DNA from: Novosphingobium indicum
GTDB lineage: Bacteria > Pseudomonadota > Alphaproteobacteria > Sphingomonadales > Sphingomonadaceae
Length of the DNA stretch: 64,000 nucleotides
Reading direction: 5' to 3'
NCBI RefSeq assembly: GCF_014645195.1
Contig: NZ_BMLK01000002.1
Location: 124,001-188,000, forward strand
Position 1 is the stretch's first letter; every line of letters begins with the position of its first letter. This document shows, piece by piece, positions 56,291 through 64,000 of this stretch. Under the pieces are notes generated by a model. It made no database searches, had not been told where the DNA came from, and worked only from the letters and a program-made list of their open reading frames with translations. A program made the position numbers and the translations under genes.

Positions 56291-57036
56291 TGCCGTACTC
56301 CACGCTCATCGATCAGGTTGCGCCAGAGGCTTCGCGCCGCAAGCCGTCGCTGGTGGCGATGATCCGTGACGACATCGCGTGCGTTGCGGCGCGCGATCCG
56401 GCGGCCAGCGGCACGCTGGAGATTGTGCTGACCTATCCGGGGGTGCATGCCATCGTCTGGCATCGCATGGCCCATCGCCTGTGGCAGCGCAGGATGCGCT
56501 TTCCGGCGCGCTTTCTCGCCTGGTTCGCGCGGCTGATGACCAATGTCGATATTCACCCCGCCGCGACCATCGGCCGCCGCTTTTTCATCGATCACGGTGC
56601 CGGCGTGGTGATCGGCGAAACCGCCGAGATTGGCGACGACGTTACGCTCTACCACGGGGTGACGCTGGGCGGCACGAGCTGGTCGCCCGGCAAGCGCCAC
56701 CCGACGCTCGAAGACGGCGTGCTCGTCGGTTGCGGGGCGAAGATCCTCGGCCCCATCATGGTAGGGAAGGGCGCGCGCGTCGGCGCGAACAGCGTGGTCG
56801 TCGATCCCGTGCCGCCGGCGATGACCGTGATCGGCATTCCCGGCAGGCTTGTGCGCGCAGCGTCGGACCGCCGCCGGATCGGCGGGCGGATCGATCTCGA
56901 CCATCACCTTATGCCCGATCCGGTGGGCGAGGCGATTTCCGAGCTGCTCGACCGCATTGATTTTCTCGAAATGCGCCTTGCGCACCGCGAAGGCCGCGAA
57001 CCCACTTGCGAGGAGGACATCCATGAGCCTGCTTGA
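56290..57036 (+). CDS. Nif-linked serine O-acetyltransferase
   Basis: This 248-residue CysE-type protein has the left-handed beta-helix repeats ([40 protein letters not shown]) and the helical N-terminal domain. It makes O-acetylserine for cysteine, so it raises sulfur supply during cluster synthesis; the nif version is called NifP or CysE1-nif in Azotobacter. Its start and the nifV stop share one base, and it overlaps nifW. Confidence 0.92.
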   Translation: MPYSTLIDQVAPEASRRKPSLVAMIRDDIACVAARDPAASGTLEIVLTYPGVHAIVWHRMAHRLWQRRMRFPARFLAWFARLMTNVDIHPAATIGRRFFIDHGAGVVIGETAEIGDDVTLYHGVTLGGTSWSPGKRHPTLEDGVLVGCGAKILGPIMVGKGARVGANSVVVDPVPPAMTVIGIPGRLVRAASDRRRIGGRIDLDHHLMPDPVGEAISELLDRIDFLEMRLAHREGREPTCEEDIHEPA

Positions 57037-57382
57037 CGATCTTCAGGGTCTCTCGAGCGCGGAGGACTTCTTCACGTTTCTCGGCGTGCCCTACGAACCA
57101 ACGGTGGTGCACGTCGCCCGGTTGCACATCATGCGGCGCATGGGCCAGTACTTGCGCGGCAGCGAAGTCGAAGGCGCGCTGGAAGCGGCCGACGATGAAG
57201 CGCTCTTCGCGCTGTGCCGCGACCATCTGACGCAGGCCTACGAGGACTTCGTCGGCTCCTCGCCGATCGAGGAGCGGGTTTTCAAGGTCCACAAGGACGC
57301 GGTCCTGCCCAAGCCCGAACCGAACCAGCCGTTCGTTCCGCTCACCGCCCTTACCGGCCAAACCCTTTCTGCAGGAGAGTGA
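57023..57382 (+). CDS. nifW: NifW nitrogenase-stabilising protein
   Basis: The 119-residue protein matches NifW, which protects NifDK from oxygen: [23 protein letters not shown] and [11 protein letters not shown] are typical. It overlaps the cysE gene by 14 bases and precedes fixA by 2 bases. A short proline-rich tail ([13 protein letters not shown]) follows the core. Confidence 0.9.
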   Translation: MSLLDDLQGLSSAEDFFTFLGVPYEPTVVHVARLHIMRRMGQYLRGSEVEGALEAADDEALFALCRDHLTQAYEDFVGSSPIEERVFKVHKDAVLPKPEPNQPFVPLTALTGQTLSAGE

Positions 57383-57384
57383 CC

Positions 57385-58242
57385 ATGCATATCGTCGTAT
57401 GCATCAAGCAGGTCCCCGACAGCGGCCAGATCCGCGTCCACCCCGTGACCAACACGATCATGCGTCAGGGCGTGCCGACGATCATCAATCCTTACGACCT
57501 CTTCGCGCTCGAAGAGGCGCTGCGCCTCAAGGACAAGTTGGGTGCGACAGTCACCGTGCTGACCATGGGCCCGCCCACCGCCGCAGACTCGCTGCGCAAG
57601 GCGCTGACCTTCGGTGCGGATCGCGCAGTTCTGCTCACCGACCGCTACTTCGCCGGCTCGGACACGCTGGCGACCAGTTTCGCGCTGTCGATGGCGCTCA
57701 AGAAAGTCGCGGAAGAGTTCGGCAAGCCCGAGATCATCTTCACCGGCAAGCAGACCATCGATGGCGATACCGCGCAGGTCGGCCCCGGCATCGCTAAGCG
57801 GCTCGACTACAACCAGCTCACTTACATATCCCGCATCGTCGAGACCGATCTCGACGGCGGCACGATCCGGGTGGAACGCCGCGCCGAAGGCGGGCTGCAG
57901 GTGCTCGAAACGAAGCTGCCAGTGCTCATCACCATGCTGGAAGCCAGCAACGAGATGCGTCGCGGCTCGATCGAGAATGCCCTGATCGCCGCGCGTGCGG
58001 ACGTCGTCACCTGGAATGCGCAAGCCGTGGGCATCGAGGACCTCACCAAATGCGGTCTGCGTGGCTCGCCGACCATCGTGAAAAAGGTCTTCGCGCCCAC
58101 GGCCCGCACCGAAAAGGCCCAAATCGTCGAAGCCGAAGGCAAGGCCGACGCCAGGGCGGCGGCGCTTGTCGAAGCCATTTTCGCCAAAGCTCCGGCTGTG
58201 GAGAGCGACCTGCTCGAAAACGCCGCGCAGCACTACGTCTGA
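57385..58242 (+). CDS. fixA: FixA, electron transfer flavoprotein beta subunit
   Basis: The 285-residue protein starts [20 protein letters not shown] and has the FADH-binding signature of the ETF-beta family ([20 protein letters not shown]). FixABCX bifurcates electrons from NADH to ferredoxin or flavodoxin, feeding nitrogenase. It is the first of the four fix genes in the same operon as nifU. Confidence 0.95.
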   Translation: MHIVVCIKQVPDSGQIRVHPVTNTIMRQGVPTIINPYDLFALEEALRLKDKLGATVTVLTMGPPTAADSLRKALTFGADRAVLLTDRYFAGSDTLATSFALSMALKKVAEEFGKPEIIFTGKQTIDGDTAQVGPGIAKRLDYNQLTYISRIVETDLDGGTIRVERRAEGGLQVLETKLPVLITMLEASNEMRRGSIENALIAARADVVTWNAQAVGIEDLTKCGLRGSPTIVKKVFAPTARTEKAQIVEAEGKADARAAALVEAIFAKAPAVESDLLENAAQHYV

Positions 58243-58255
58243 AGGAGGAACGACC

Positions 58256-59356
58256 ATGGCCGAGGAGAAGAAACCCGCTCCCGCCGCTGGTGGAGGGCGT
58301 GCCAATACCAAGAAGGAACTGCCCGAGCACTTCAAGGCGTACAAACACGTCTGGGTCGCGGTGGAGATCGAACACGGCCAGGTCCACTCGGTGTCGTTCG
58401 AACTGCTGGGCGAAGGCCGCAAGTTGGCCGAAAAGCGCGGCGTTGAACTGGCCGCTTGCGTTATGGGCGATGATCGGGCCAGCCTGGAGGAAGCCGCCAA
58501 GGCCTGCTTCGAATATGGCGCGGATTGCGTCTATGTCGTGCAGGACCCGGCGCTGAAGCACTACCGAAACGAGACCTCGACCAAGGTCCTGACCGATCTG
58601 GTCAATACCTATCAGCCGGAAATCCTGCTGCTGGGCGCGACCAACCTTGGCCGCGATCTCGCCGGCTCGGTGGCGACAACGCTGCAGACGGGCCTGACCG
58701 CGGACTGCACCGAACTCGCCATCGACGACGAAGGCTCACTGGCAGCCACGCGCCCGACGTTCGGCGGATCGCTGCTCTGCACGATCTTCACGCTCAACTT
58801 CCGCCCGCAGATGGCGACCGTGCGCCCGCGCGTTCTCGCCATGCCGGACCGTCAGGAAGGCCGCACCGGCAAGATCATCGAATTCGATCCGAAGTTGGTC
58901 GAGGAAGACGTCATCACCAAGGTGCTCTACTTCATCGCCGATCGCGATACCGACAAGGCCAACCTGCCTTATGCCGACATCGTCGTTGCCGGCGGACTTG
59001 GGCTCGGTTCGGCCGAGAACTTCCAGCTCGTGAAGGAACTGGCAGAGGTGCTCGGCGCCGAATACGGAGGCTCGCGCCCGCTGGTCCAGAAGGGCTGGAT
59101 TACCTCGGACCGCCAGATCGGCCAGACTGGCAAGACCATCCGGCCCAAGCTCTACATTGCCGCCGGCATTTCCGGTGCGATCCAGCACCGCGTCGGCGTG
59201 GAAGGCGCCGATGTGATCGTGGCGATCAATACCGATCCCAATGCGCCGATCTTCGAGTTCGCGCACCTGGGCATCGTTGCCGACGCCGTGACCCTGCTCC
59301 CTGCGCTGACCGACGCCTTCGCGGCGCGGCTGCGCGTCAACCGTCTTGCAAGCTGA
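58256..59356 (+). CDS. fixB: FixB, electron transfer flavoprotein alpha subunit
   Basis: The 366-residue protein has the ETF-alpha C-terminal FAD domain ([29 protein letters not shown]). It pairs with FixA. A proline/alanine-rich N-terminal extension ([22 protein letters not shown]) precedes the core. GGAGGA lies ahead of the ATG. Confidence 0.95.
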   Translation: MAEEKKPAPAAGGGRANTKKELPEHFKAYKHVWVAVEIEHGQVHSVSFELLGEGRKLAEKRGVELAACVMGDDRASLEEAAKACFEYGADCVYVVQDPALKHYRNETSTKVLTDLVNTYQPEILLLGATNLGRDLAGSVATTLQTGLTADCTELAIDDEGSLAATRPTFGGSLLCTIFTLNFRPQMATVRPRVLAMPDRQEGRTGKIIEFDPKLVEEDVITKVLYFIADRDTDKANLPYADIVVAGGLGLGSAENFQLVKELAEVLGAEYGGSRPLVQKGWITSDRQIGQTGKTIRPKLYIAAGISGAIQHRVGVEGADVIVAINTDPNAPIFEFAHLGIVADAVTLLPALTDAFAARLRVNRLAS

Positions 59357-59366
59357 GGAGGCTCCG

Positions 59367-60680
59367 ATGGGTGAATTCAACAAGCCGTTCGACGCCATCG
59401 TCGTGGGGGCAGGGCCCTCCGGCAATGCCGCCGCTTACACGATGGCCAAGGAAGGCCTCAATGTCCTGCAGATCGAGCGCGGCGAATATGCGGGCTCGAA
59501 GAACGTGCAGGGCGCGATCCTCTACGCCGATGCGCTCGAGAAGATCATCCCCGAATTTCGCGACGAAGCGCCGCTGGAACGCCATGTGATCGAACAGCGC
59601 ATGTGGACGATGGACGATCGCTCGCACACCGGCATGCATTACCGCTCGGACGACTTCAACGAGGAGAAGCCGAACCGCTACACGATCCTGCGCGCGCAGT
59701 TTGATAAGTGGTTTTCGTCGAAAGTGAAGGAGGCCGGCGCGCTGGTGCTTTATGAAACCACCGTTACCGAGCTCGTCCGCGATCTGTCGGGCAAGGTCAT
59801 CGGCGTGCGCACCGACCGGCAGGGCAGCCCGATCATGGCCAATGTCGTGGTTCTGGCCGAAGGCGTGAACGGGCTGGTCGGCCAGCGGTCTGGCCTGCGC
59901 GACGAGCTTGCGCCCGACACCGTCGCGCTCGCGGTCAAAGAGATGCACTTCCTGCCCCGCGAGACGATCGAGGCGCGCTTCAACCTCTCCGGCAATGAAG
60001 GCGTGGTGATCGAGGCGATGGGCACGATCACCAAGGGCATGACCGGCACCGGCTTTCTCTACACCAACGAGGAATCGATCTCGGTCGGTATCGGCTGCAT
60101 CGTCTCCGACTTCGCCGAAACCGACGTGACGCCGAACGAACTGCTCGAAGCGTTCAAGAACCACCCCTCGATCAAACCGCTGCTGGCGGACTCCGAGTGC
60201 AAGGAATACGCCGCGCACCTTATTCCCGAGGGTGGCTACAAGGCCATTCCCCAACTCACCGGTGCGGGCTGGATCGTCGTCGGCGATGCCGGGCAGTTCG
60301 TGAATGCGGTGCACCGCGAGGGCTCCAACCTCGCCATGACCACCGGCCGTGTGGCAGCTGAAACCGTCGTGTCGCTGACCCGCAAGCGCGAGGAAATGAC
60401 GGCTGCGAACCTTGCCGCGTACCAAAAGCGCCTCGCGCAGTCCTTCGTGATGAAGGATCTCAAGAAATACAAGGGCATCCCCGAGTTGCTGCACAAGAAC
60501 AAGGGCAACTTCTTCGGGACTTATCCCAAGTTGCTGAGCCAGGCGATGCAGACCTGGTTCCGCGTCGACGGGATCGACAAGGTCTCCAAGGAAAAGGCCA
60601 TCTTCCGCAATTTCCGCGAGACGCGGACCCTGTGGGGAATGATGGGCGATGCCTTCCGGGTGGTCCGCGCCTGGCGCTGA
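59367..60680 (+). CDS. fixC: FixC, ETF-quinone oxidoreductase-like flavoprotein
   Basis: The 437-residue FAD protein has [17 protein letters not shown] at the N-terminus and [24 protein letters not shown] later. In the bifurcating complex it takes electrons toward quinone. It lies 10 bases after fixB and is followed by fixX after 52 bases. Confidence 0.95.
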   Translation: MGEFNKPFDAIVVGAGPSGNAAAYTMAKEGLNVLQIERGEYAGSKNVQGAILYADALEKIIPEFRDEAPLERHVIEQRMWTMDDRSHTGMHYRSDDFNEEKPNRYTILRAQFDKWFSSKVKEAGALVLYETTVTELVRDLSGKVIGVRTDRQGSPIMANVVVLAEGVNGLVGQRSGLRDELAPDTVALAVKEMHFLPRETIEARFNLSGNEGVVIEAMGTITKGMTGTGFLYTNEESISVGIGCIVSDFAETDVTPNELLEAFKNHPSIKPLLADSECKEYAAHLIPEGGYKAIPQLTGAGWIVVGDAGQFVNAVHREGSNLAMTTGRVAAETVVSLTRKREEMTAANLAAYQKRLAQSFVMKDLKKYKGIPELLHKNKGNFFGTYPKLLSQAMQTWFRVDGIDKVSKEKAIFRNFRETRTLWGMMGDAFRVVRAWR

Positions 60681-60732
60681 TGCGGAGACGACAGCATTTT
60701 TTTCGAATTCGGATAAGACGAGGAGCAGGTAA

Positions 60733-61038
60733 ATGAGTGATGTGATGGTGGCGCCCCGCGCCAAGGTTGAAGAAAAGCTCTTCCAGAACCGCTACCTTGT
60801 CGATGCGGGGCGTCCGCACATCAAGGTGAAGGCGCACACCAAGCCGTCGGCCAGCCTGCTGGCGATGACCACGCTCTGCCCGGCCGGCTGCTACACGCAG
60901 ACCGAATCGGGACAGGTCGAAGTTGCCGCCGACGGTTGTCTCGAATGCGGAACCTGCCGGATCGTTACCCGCAAGACCGGCGAAATCGAGTGGAACTATC
61001 CCCGCGGTGGTTTCGGCGTCCTGTATAAGTTCGGATGA
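60733..61038 (+). CDS. fixX: FixX, ferredoxin-like partner of FixC
   Basis: The 101-residue protein has the four-cysteine cluster pattern in [10 protein letters not shown] and [12 protein letters not shown]. It completes FixABCX. It ends the operon; the following 184 bases hold the nifA upstream region. Confidence 0.94.
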   Translation: MSDVMVAPRAKVEEKLFQNRYLVDAGRPHIKVKAHTKPSASLLAMTTLCPAGCYTQTESGQVEVAADGCLECGTCRIVTRKTGEIEWNYPRGGFGVLYKFG

Positions 61039-61222
61039 AGTCTCGACTTTTTGATAGTGCTATTGCGCATGGTTATCAATTTACGGTCTTCGCACTGTTT
61101 GCTTGTAGAATCGGCGGAAATCTGAGACTTTTTTACTATAACGCCCATTTCCCCGGCGCACGACCGGGCCATGTAGAAGTGGCGGTTGGAGGAGATGACC
61201 TGACGGCAGGAACACATCCGTC
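61039..61222 (+). promoter_or_regulatory. Intergenic region upstream of nifA with candidate promoter
   Basis: This AT-richer stretch has TTGATA (61051) and TATCAA (61074) with 17 bases between, a plausible sigma-70 promoter that is also symmetric. No TGT-N10-ACA site or sigma-54 element was seen, so nifA is probably not auto-activated by NifA at this spot. GAGACTT at 61124 pairs with AAGTCTC at 61038 but they are far apart. No gene is likely here. Confidence 0.35.
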
Positions 61223-62953
61223 ATGGGCAGTCTCGTGATCAGCTATTCGAACCCTTTATCGTCCGGATCCTACGTGAACACGTATAGCCGCCAACCGAGC
61301 CACACGCGGGCCGACATGGCCTTGCGCGGCGTTTACGAGATTTCGAAAGTCCTGGCCGTGCCGGGGCGCCTGGAAACGACGCTGGCCAACGTGCTCACGT
61401 TGCTGTCCAGCTTCCTCGACATGCGTCATGGGCTCGTGACCATGCTCGACGAGGAAGGGGCGCCGAGCAACGTCGTGGGGATCGGCTGGAGCGAGGAACG
61501 GGCAAGCGCATGGCTCGGCAGTCTTCCCGAACAGGCTGTCGAGCGCATCTTCACGACGGGGATGCCCGTCGTTGTCCAGAACATGCAGAAAAGCTCGCTA
61601 TTTCCGGGTTGGCGTTTCGACGGGCCGATCGAACCCGATGGGCGCGTCTCGTTCATCGGGGTACCGATCAAGGACCGCAACACAGTCGTTGGTACGCTGA
61701 CCATCGAACAGATCTGGGACGAGAGCACGACCTACCACGCGGCCGATGAAGACGTACGCTTCCTGACCATGGTGGCGAACCTGATCGGACAGACCATCCG
61801 CTTGCTCGAAATGGTCCAGCGCGATCGCGAGCGGCTGATGGAACAGCAGCGGATGCTGGAAAAGGGGCTGATCCGCGAAGCGCCCACCTCCGGTGCGGGG
61901 GGCAAGAAGGGCAAGGCAGGCAAGGTTGGCATCGTCGGCTCGAGTCCCGCGTTGCAGAATGCGTTGCAGCAGATACGCCGCGTTGCGCGTAGCCATTCGG
62001 CCGTCTTGCTGCGCGGCGAGTCCGGCACCGGCAAGGAACTCTTCGCGCGGGCCACGCACGACTTCTCGCCGCGGGCCAAGAAGCCGTTCATCAAGCTCAA
62101 CTGCGCCGCATTGCCGGAATCGGTCCTGGAGTCCGAGCTTTTCGGACACGAGAAAGGAGCCTTCACCGGCGCTGTCGCCCAACGCAAGGGGCGCTTCGAA
62201 CTGGCCGATGGCGGCACTCTTTTCCTCGACGAGATCGGCGACACGACGCAGGCGTTTCAGGTCAAGCTCCTGCGCGTGCTGCAGGAGGGTGAATTCGAAC
62301 GCGTCGGCGGTACGCAGACGATCAAGGTCGATGTCCGCCTGGTCTGTGCGACGAACCGGAACCTTGAAGAGATGGTCTCGAAGGGTGAGTTTCGAGCCGA
62401 CCTCTATTACCGCATCAACGTCGTCTCGGTTCGTCTGCCGGCCCTGCGCGACCGGCGCGAGGACATTCCCCAGCTTGCCCGCGAGTTCCTGCGCCGCTTC
62501 GATGAGGAGCACCATACCGAGCACCAGCTTTCGCCCTCGGCGGTCCGGGTGCTGGAGAGCTGCTATTTCCCCGGCAATGTCCGCGAACTGGAAAACTGCA
62601 TTCGCCGCACGGCCACGCTGGCGCACGACGATCGCATCGATGACGAGGATTTCGCGTGCCGGCACGACGAGTGCCTTTCCGCGACCTTGTGGAAGTCCGC
62701 GGTTTCTCCGCCATTCCCCATCGTCCAGCCGCGCACTTTTGCCGAGCCTGACATCGCGCCCGATCCTGCGCCCCGTGTCGATGCCAGGGATGAAGTGCCG
62801 GTCGACAATGTGAAAGTCGGCCGCGGCGAACTGGTGAAAGCACTTGAGGCGACGGGCTGGGTTCAAGCGAAGGCGGCTCGCGTGCTGGGGCTCACGCCAC
62901 GACAGATCGGCTACGCAATCCGCAAGTACGATATCGAGGTGCGCAGGTTCTAG
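61223..62953 (+). CDS. nifA: NifA, nitrogen fixation transcription activator
   Basis: The 576-residue protein has a GAF domain (about residues 50-200), a sigma-54 AAA+ domain with GESGTGKELF, FGHEKGAFTGAV (GAFTGA loop contacts sigma-54) and GGTLFLDEIGD, and a C-terminal helix-turn-helix (GWVQAKAARVLGLTPRQIGYAI). After the AAA+ core, cysteines follow C-x11-C-x19-C-x4-C (CYFPGNVRELENC then CRHDEC), the motif that makes alphaproteobacterial NifA sensitive to oxygen. No NifL gene was seen. It should act at the TGT-N10-ACA sites mapped here. Confidence 0.96.
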   Translation: MGSLVISYSNPLSSGSYVNTYSRQPSHTRADMALRGVYEISKVLAVPGRLETTLANVLTLLSSFLDMRHGLVTMLDEEGAPSNVVGIGWSEERASAWLGSLPEQAVERIFTTGMPVVVQNMQKSSLFPGWRFDGPIEPDGRVSFIGVPIKDRNTVVGTLTIEQIWDESTTYHAADEDVRFLTMVANLIGQTIRLLEMVQRDRERLMEQQRMLEKGLIREAPTSGAGGKKGKAGKVGIVGSSPALQNALQQIRRVARSHSAVLLRGESGTGKELFARATHDFSPRAKKPFIKLNCAALPESVLESELFGHEKGAFTGAVAQRKGRFELADGGTLFLDEIGDTTQAFQVKLLRVLQEGEFERVGGTQTIKVDVRLVCATNRNLEEMVSKGEFRADLYYRINVVSVRLPALRDRREDIPQLAREFLRRFDEEHHTEHQLSPSAVRVLESCYFPGNVRELENCIRRTATLAHDDRIDDEDFACRHDECLSATLWKSAVSPPFPIVQPRTFAEPDIAPDPAPRVDARDEVPVDNVKVGRGELVKALEATGWVQAKAARVLGLTPRQIGYAIRKYDIEVRRF

Positions 62954-63028
62954 GCCCTGTTTGCATGTGCGCCGGTTTGATTGCACCTAGGCTTTCAACG
63001 GCAAGATGCAGCGATGGGAGAGAACGCG

Positions 63029-63979
63029 ATGCGCATGCGCAAACTCGGAAGCACGGGTATCGAAATCGCGCCGCTGGTTCTGGGCGGAAACGTTTTCGGC
63101 TGGACGGCGGACAGGGACGCCTCCTTCGCGATCCTTGATGCCTTTCTGGATGCCGGGTTCAATGCGATCGACACGGCGGACGTCTACAACCGCTATGCGC
63201 CTGGGCTTGTCGGTGGCGAGTCCGAAACGGTTATCGGCCAATGGATGAAGGATCGCGGTGTACGCGATCGTGTCGTGCTGATCACCAAGGGCGGCTTGCC
63301 GATGGGCGAAGGAATGGAAGGCCTCGGCCGCGATTACCTGTCGCGCGCTTGCGAAGCCTCATTAGGTCGCCTGCAGACCGACCATATCGATGTCTATCTC
63401 TCGCACGCCCCGGACCCTCATACGCCCATCGCAGAAACGATGGAGGCATTTCAGGGCCTGATCGATACGGGCAAGATCGGCCATGCCGGGTGTTCGAACT
63501 ACCCTGCCGATCTTCTCGCCGAAGCGTTGTCGGCTGGTGGGCACGGGAAGGCACGTTACGAAGTGATCCAGCCTCTCTACAACCTTGCTGCGCGTGGTGA
63601 CTATGAAGGGATAGTCGAAGACCTTGCCGTCGAGCATGGCCTCGGTGTGATCACCTACTACGCGCTTGCCGGAGGTTTCCTGACCGGCAAGTACCGCAAG
63701 TCCGAGGACGCCGAGGGCAAGGCCCGTGCAAGGGTGGTGTCGCAATATCTCACTCCCGAAGGCCTAGACTTGCTGGCGAGGGTGGACACGGTTGCAGCGC
63801 GCCACGACGCGCGGCCGGCGCAAGTCGCGCTCGCCTGGGCGATGGCGCGTCCATCCGTCAGCGCGCCTATCGCCAGCGCCACGAGCACCGCGCAGCTCGA
63901 AGAGATCCTGCAGGCGACCCGCATCCAGCTGTCGTCCGAAGACATGGCGCTGCTCGAAGGCGAGCGGGCGGCAGGATAA
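63029..63979 (+). CDS. Aldo/keto reductase
   Basis: This 316-residue TIM-barrel enzyme has the family tetrad: D in IDTADVY, Y in that motif, K in LITKGG and H in YLSHAPD. It reduces aldehydes or ketones with NADPH. GGGAGAG precedes the chosen ATG; an earlier in-frame ATG lies 15 bases upstream. It is outside the nif island, 75 bases after nifA, and its role is not linked to nitrogen fixation by sequence. Confidence 0.9.
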   Translation: MRMRKLGSTGIEIAPLVLGGNVFGWTADRDASFAILDAFLDAGFNAIDTADVYNRYAPGLVGGESETVIGQWMKDRGVRDRVVLITKGGLPMGEGMEGLGRDYLSRACEASLGRLQTDHIDVYLSHAPDPHTPIAETMEAFQGLIDTGKIGHAGCSNYPADLLAEALSAGGHGKARYEVIQPLYNLAARGDYEGIVEDLAVEHGLGVITYYALAGGFLTGKYRKSEDAEGKARARVVSQYLTPEGLDLLARVDTVAARHDARPAQVALAWAMARPSVSAPIASATSTAQLEEILQATRIQLSSEDMALLEGERAAG

Positions 63980-64000
63980 CGCCGAGGCGCTGAAACTGAC

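Noticed and set aside
61035..61238. A 67-residue open frame between fixX and nifA
   Set aside because: It overlaps the end of fixX and the start of nifA, has no ribosome site and no recognisable sequence, and spans the likely nifA promoter.

Overview
The window reads as a chromosomal segment of a GC-rich alphaproteobacterium, most likely a sphingomonad of the Novosphingobium/Sphingobium type. This is inferred from a MucR zinc-finger regulator, an alphaproteobacterial-style Fur without the usual CxxC, many catabolic enzymes (Rieske oxygenases, SDRs, a CocE-type hydrolase), and a NifA carrying the oxygen-sensing cysteine pattern of alphaproteobacteria. No rRNA, tRNA, CRISPR array or complete insertion sequence was seen.

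The layout is as follows. Positions 1-12300 are mostly housekeeping: a FUSC membrane protein cut by the left edge, rnhA-thrB-ispH, a lipoprotein, an acyltransferase with fur, mucR, rimI-tsaB, an Nfu scaffold, an M16 peptidase and a class II DAHP synthase. Positions 12400-24200 are catabolic: a DUF2189-type membrane protein, a secreted CocE-type hydrolase, two SDRs, a nitronate-monooxygenase-like flavoprotein, an amidohydrolase, and two tandem pairs of Rieske oxygenase alpha subunit plus small NTF2-like protein, flanked by two TetR regulators with nearby palindromes. Positions 24200-31600 hold ppsA, an M50/CBS protease, a rhodanese, an NAD-dependent reductase, two broken gene remnants, a tautomerase and an MFS transporter.

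Positions 31600-62950 form a nearly complete molybdenum-nitrogenase island. It consists of fdx-LRV-nifT-SIR2; nifB-fdxN-TPR-nifZ-nifZ-two unknowns-DegT-ferredoxin-bolA-grx-mop; nifHDK-nifENX-DUF269-DUF683-fdxB-nifQ-globin-Rieske; iscA-nifUSV-cysE-nifW-fixABCX; and nifA. Each of the four long operons starts behind a sigma-54 -24/-12 element and one to three TGT-N10-ACA NifA sites. Two further sigma-54 elements point the other way, to a degenerate receiver protein beside nifH and an unknown protein beside the iscA-nifU operon.

As a system, NifU/NifS/IscA supply Fe-S clusters; NifB, NifEN, NifX, NifQ, NifV and the Mop protein build FeMo-co; NifHDK fixes nitrogen; FixABCX and ferredoxins deliver electrons; NifW, NifZ and NifT help maturation; NifA controls expression. 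The most intriguing parts are the poorly understood passengers: an aminotransferase fold without its PLP lysine, a receiver without its phospho-acceptor, a sigma-54-linked protein of unknown family, a group III truncated globin paired with a Rieske ferredoxin, a SIR2-like protein, and a three-cysteine ferredoxin next to BolA and a CGFS glutaredoxin. The right edge has an aldo/keto reductase.
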